DNA of 5,317 bases from Deltaproteobacteria bacterium (GTDB taxonomy: Bacteria; Myxococcota; Polyangia; Polyangiales; B10-G4): positions 1 to 5,317 of the forward strand of contig JAFDCW010000380.1 of NCBI GenBank assembly GCA_019312705.1. The letters run 5' to 3'. The position numbers and the translations under genes are program-made. The stretch's first letter is position 1, and the number at the start of each line of letters is the position of its first letter. The notes under the pieces were generated by a model that saw only the letters and a list, made by a program, of their open reading frames with translations, was not told where the DNA came from and ran no database searches. Shown here piece after piece: positions 5,109 through 5,317 of this stretch.

Positions 5109-5297
5109 TCACGCATCGGGGTCTTCGGTCTCTTGGGTCTCTTGGCCGTTGGGATTTTCCAGCTTGGCGATCAACTCTTCGATCTCCCTCCGCTCGTCGC
5201 TGTCGGCCGCCGCTCCCAAGACGCCCGTGAGCGCTCCGACGACCGCTTCGCGGTCTTCGTCATAGCTTCGTTCGTCCACGTATTCGCCCCACTGCAT
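5109..5297 (-). CDS. Short acidic protein of unknown function, possibly the tail of a longer gene
   Basis: From the ATG at 5297 this gives 62 residues, strongly acidic, with a predicted helix EAVVGALTGVLG (residues 17-28), a second helix DERREIEELIAKLE (34-47) and a Glu/Gln/Thr/Asp-rich disordered tail. I do not recognise a family. The frame continues open and GC3-rich to the right edge of the window (RTPGIV before the Met) and no Shine-Dalgarno site precedes the ATG, so this may be the C-terminus of a larger protein starting beyond 5317. It ends 18 bases before the Gre-family start on the same strand and is probably co-transcribed with it. Confidence 0.55.
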   Translation of the reverse strand: MQWGEYVDERSYDEDREAVVGALTGVLGAAADSDERREIEELIAKLENPNGQETQETEDPDA

Positions 5298-5317
5298 GAC
5301 GATGCCCGGAGTCCTCG

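Noticed and set aside
1..5317. tRNA, rRNA, CRISPR array, insertion sequence, attachment site or phage defence system
   Set aside because: Reading both strands gave no cloverleaf, regular spaced repeats, transposase or known defence-core gene; the toxin-antitoxin pair is the only accessory module supported.

Overview
The window is GC-rich, densely coding bacterial DNA. Its protein style points to Myxococcota (a myxobacterium, possibly of the Polyangiales/Sandaracinaceae type): several Cys-rich lipoproteins, a lipoprotein with a DGKADG stretch just after the lipobox, a P-domain lipoprotein and a VWA lipoprotein of a kind I associate with that phylum. The assignment rests on recognised protein style, not on a marker gene.

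Layout from left to right: (1) 1-275, the last ~90 codons of an oligopeptidase B (ptrB) on the + strand, ending in a long hairpin that overlaps its stop codon. (2) 304-842, a type II toxin-antitoxin pair on the - strand: antitoxin of the addiction-module family first, RelE/ParE toxin second, with a 4-base ATGA overlap. (3) 951-1292, a small Cys-rich lipoprotein on the - strand, followed by a strong GC hairpin. (4) 1293-1422, a divergent intergenic region. (5) 1423-2643, a + strand multi-domain lipoprotein: lipobox, DGKADG, two helix-hairpin-helix-like modules, two tandem 4-Cys modules, and a C-terminal proprotein-convertase-type P domain without any protease domain. (6) 2663-5317, four - strand genes read from right to left: an acidic short protein that may be the tail of a longer gene, a GreA/GreB-family factor, an FKBP-type peptidyl-prolyl isomerase lipoprotein, and a VWA-domain lipoprotein.

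Four of the nine coding genes are predicted lipoproteins, so the window is mainly about the cell envelope. The FKBP protein may help fold exported, proline- and cysteine-rich neighbours, but that link is inferred from proximity only. The toxin-antitoxin pair looks like an independent accessory unit between unrelated genes.

The least expected pattern is at the starts. None of the gene starts has a well-placed Shine-Dalgarno sequence. Several starts that could head transcription units have a TA-beginning, -10-like hexamer 11-13 bases upstream of the start codon. Two of them (the small lipoprotein and the VWA lipoprotein) share almost the same element, TGCTACnnTTCG, ending at the same distance from the start. 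This suggests leaderless transcripts. I found no RNA genes, insertion sequences, CRISPR arrays or clearly new defence system.
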